Shown one piece after another: positions 62,493 to 64,000 of a DNA stretch of 64,000 nucleotides. The notes under the pieces are model-generated. The model ran no database searches. It worked only from the letters and a program-made list of their open reading frames with translations, and was not told where the DNA came from. Both the position numbers and the translations under genes were made by a program. Within the stretch, counting starts at the first letter, position 1; the number at the start of each line of letters is the position of its first letter. Source of the DNA: Desulfobulbaceae bacterium UBA2775 (GTDB lineage Bacteria > Desulfobacterota > Desulfobulbia > Desulfobulbales > Desulfocapsaceae); NCBI GenBank assembly GCA_002352445.1, contig DEIL01000020.1, positions 5,132-69,131 of the forward strand, in the 5' to 3' direction.

Positions 62493-63374
62493 TTAAAGAA
62501 GATACAATAGGAGTGCAGGTAAAAGGCAAAATCCAAGTGCAGTGGAGACAAAGACTATTCCGGCAACTTCTTCAGGGTGCTGATTATACATCTGGGCAAA
62601 GAGATAACAGAATACCGCTGCAGGCATTGAACACTGCAAAATGACCACACCTGCAGCCGGCCCCGAGAGTTTCAGCAGGGAGACCAGAACAACCCCGACT
62701 CCAAACCCCATTCCCAGACGCAACAGCGAAAGAAAAACAGGAATCTTGAATCGCCTTACCTTCAACCGTGACAGAGATACGCCCAGAGTAATCAACATCA
62801 GCGGAATAGTCAAATCACCGATGAGTTTAGTCGTATTGTAGAGCCATTCAGGAACCTGAGTACCGGAAAACAAGAAGAAGGCGGCCAGAATAGTGGCCGG
62901 AATGATGGGCATCTTAACAATAACTCTGGGTGAAAAACTGCCCGAAACAAATGCAGCACCTGCAGTCATCTGAAAAATAACAAAGACCGCAAAGAACGTT
63001 ACCCCCAGAGTCAGCCCTTCTTTACCAAAGGCCAGATAGCATAAAGGCAATCCAACGTTCCCAACATTCGGAAAACTCAAGGTCTGAAGGTAGGCACGCT
63101 GGGGCAAACGGAAAATGGCAAGGACCAGTCCACCTATAACAATAAAGGCTATATTAGCTAAAATAGCTGCCAATCCCATTTCCAGAAGAGCATCGGGCGG
63201 CAAATTTACAGATGATAAGGTATAAAAAAGCAAGCATGGAGTTCCGAAGTAAGTAACAATGGAAGTGATCAGTCCTGTATCATAGGATCGACCACTTCTT
63301 GCCCAGCAAAAACCAATGCATACACTGATTAAGACAGGAGCCAGTATTGAGATGATTACGGAAAACATCAGCAC
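62493..63374 (-). CDS. AEC-family (auxin efflux carrier-like) transporter
   Basis: 293 residues, two bundles of about five hydrophobic segments with conserved FPNVGNVGLPL, IPLMLITLGVSL and a C-terminal segment of the AEC type. Bacterial members export or import dicarboxylates such as malate or malonate; substrate unknown here. The start is a GTG at 63374 or an ATG at 63368; no ribosome-binding site distinguishes them. Convergent with metF paralogue 2 and divergent from the stress-protein gene. Confidence 0.85.
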   Translation of the reverse strand: MLMFSVIISILAPVLISVCIGFCWARSGRSYDTGLITSIVTYFGTPCLLFYTLSSVNLPPDALLEMGLAAILANIAFIVIGGLVLAIFRLPQRAYLQTLSFPNVGNVGLPLCYLAFGKEGLTLGVTFFAVFVIFQMTAGAAFVSGSFSPRVIVKMPIIPATILAAFFLFSGTQVPEWLYNTTKLIGDLTIPLMLITLGVSLSRLKVRRFKIPVFLSLLRLGMGFGVGVVLVSLLKLSGPAAGVVILQCSMPAAVFCYLFAQMYNQHPEEVAGIVFVSTALGFCLLPALLLYLL

Positions 63375-63471
63375 ATACTACACCGTTTTTAAAAAATAAC
63401 TGTACCAAAAAATCAGGGCAGTCTTTTTGAAACCAATCCTCCTATGGTGGCATCCCTGCCTCTCCAAAAGG

Positions 63472-63500
63472 TTGAGATGATCACACCAATCTGGTATAAT
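63472..63500 (+). promoter_or_regulatory. Predicted sigma-70 promoter of the universal stress protein gene
   Basis: TTGAGA (63472-63477), 17-bp spacer, perfect TATAAT (63495-63500). The predicted leader is about 70 nt, ending in a TAGGAGG ribosome-binding site. Confidence 0.7.
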
Positions 63501-63577
63501 TAAGTTAAACAAAAATAGTTCGAATCGCATGTCAGAATTATCAGTTTTTCTATTTTCTCTCCCATAGGAGGATTGTT

Positions 63578-64000
63578 ATGAGCCGAAAAAAAATATTGGT
63601 GGCCGTTGACGGGTCAGAATATTCAAATAAAGTCCTGGATAAAGCCATTGAATATGCAAAATTACTGGACGGTGAAGTTGTATTTGTTAATTGTCATAAA
63701 AGGTTCCCGGCAATCATTGGGCAGCCATACAGGGATAAAGAGATAGCAGACATAATCAGCGGAGCTGAAAAACTCATCAAGCCTTTTCTACAACAATTTA
63801 AAAATGAAAATATTCATGTTGAAGAACGGCTGATGGAGGAACCTGCCGGGGCGATGATCTCAGATATTGCCAAAATTGAGAAATGTGATCTGATCATTAT
63901 GGGTTCACGTGGCCTGACCAACCTTGCAAGCATGATTGTCGGCAGCGTAACCAACAGAGTTCTGCAGACAGCTCCCTGCTCTGTTCTGGTAGTAAGGTAA
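63578..64000 (+). CDS. Universal stress protein, UspA family
   Basis: 140 residues, complete, ending on the last base of the window. ATP-binding subtype: ILVAVDGSEYSNKVLDKAI at the N-terminus, and MGSRGLTNLASMIVGSVTNRVLQTAPCSVLVVR carries the G-2x-G-9x-G-S/T nucleotide motif (read as 63898-63996). TAGGAGG precedes the ATG. A single-domain protein, probably a dimer, of uncertain specific role. Confidence 0.93.
   Translation: MSRKKILVAVDGSEYSNKVLDKAIEYAKLLDGEVVFVNCHKRFPAIIGQPYRDKEIADIISGAEKLIKPFLQQFKNENIHVEERLMEEPAGAMISDIAKIEKCDLIIMGSRGLTNLASMIVGSVTNRVLQTAPCSVLVVR

Overview
The window is a bacterial chromosome segment, moderately AT-rich in the intergenic regions and densely coded. It most likely comes from a Gram-negative anaerobe of the Desulfobacterota (Desulfobulbales-like). 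That assignment is inferred from gene content: a TamA/TamB outer-membrane pair, sigma-54 machinery, a MetV-type methylene-tetrahydrofolate reductase locus and a NuoF-GltD fusion. No rRNA or tRNA is present to confirm it. I saw no complete prophage, intact insertion sequence or CRISPR array. Mobile traces are limited to gene remnants, one MITE-like element and several families of short repeats.

Layout. 1-5600: a leftward polar amino-acid ABC importer operon running into a CapA-like phosphoesterase and a truncated M20 amidohydrolase, with a divergent LysR regulator. 5965-8815: penicillin-binding protein 1b and a TPR lipoprotein resembling its activator LpoP. 8816-10473: decayed region with a transposase-like remnant, a WYL-regulator remnant, one small gene and a 191-bp nested-palindrome element. 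10474-21289: a SagB-type oxidoreductase, trmFO, a primase-helicase-like protein, a very large HEAT/cNMP/PilZ protein, Maf, a DUF362 protein, a candidate sigma-54-driven small RNA and serA. 21331-28648: a B12-binding-type radical SAM protein, a peptidase-ChaN-PDZ fusion, a cyclophilin-FKBP fusion and trpS. 28816-35969: dnaK, grpE, an aminotransferase, an NtrC-type regulator, a flavoprotein and an FAH-family hydrolase. 35987-43094: tamB, tamA and rlmD. 43162-50150: a thiamine locus with a TPP riboswitch, an ABC importer, an SBF-like carrier, a radical SAM protein and thiamine pyrophosphokinase.

50217-62073 is the most interesting part. A PAS histidine kinase is followed by an unusual HTH-receiver protein whose promoter carries two clusters of 9-bp iterons. 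Then comes a seven-gene rightward set: metF paralogue 1, a FdhA/NuoG-like molybdopterin-family protein that has lost the catalytic Sec/Cys-His pair, a NuoE-like protein, a NuoF-GltD fusion, metV and metF paralogue 2. The set looks like a methylene-THF reductase wired to an NAD(P)H-oxidising iron-sulfur flavoprotein module, possibly flavin-based electron bifurcation in the Wood-Ljungdahl methyl branch.

62176-64000: a small protein, an AEC-family transporter and a universal stress protein with a clear sigma-70 promoter.
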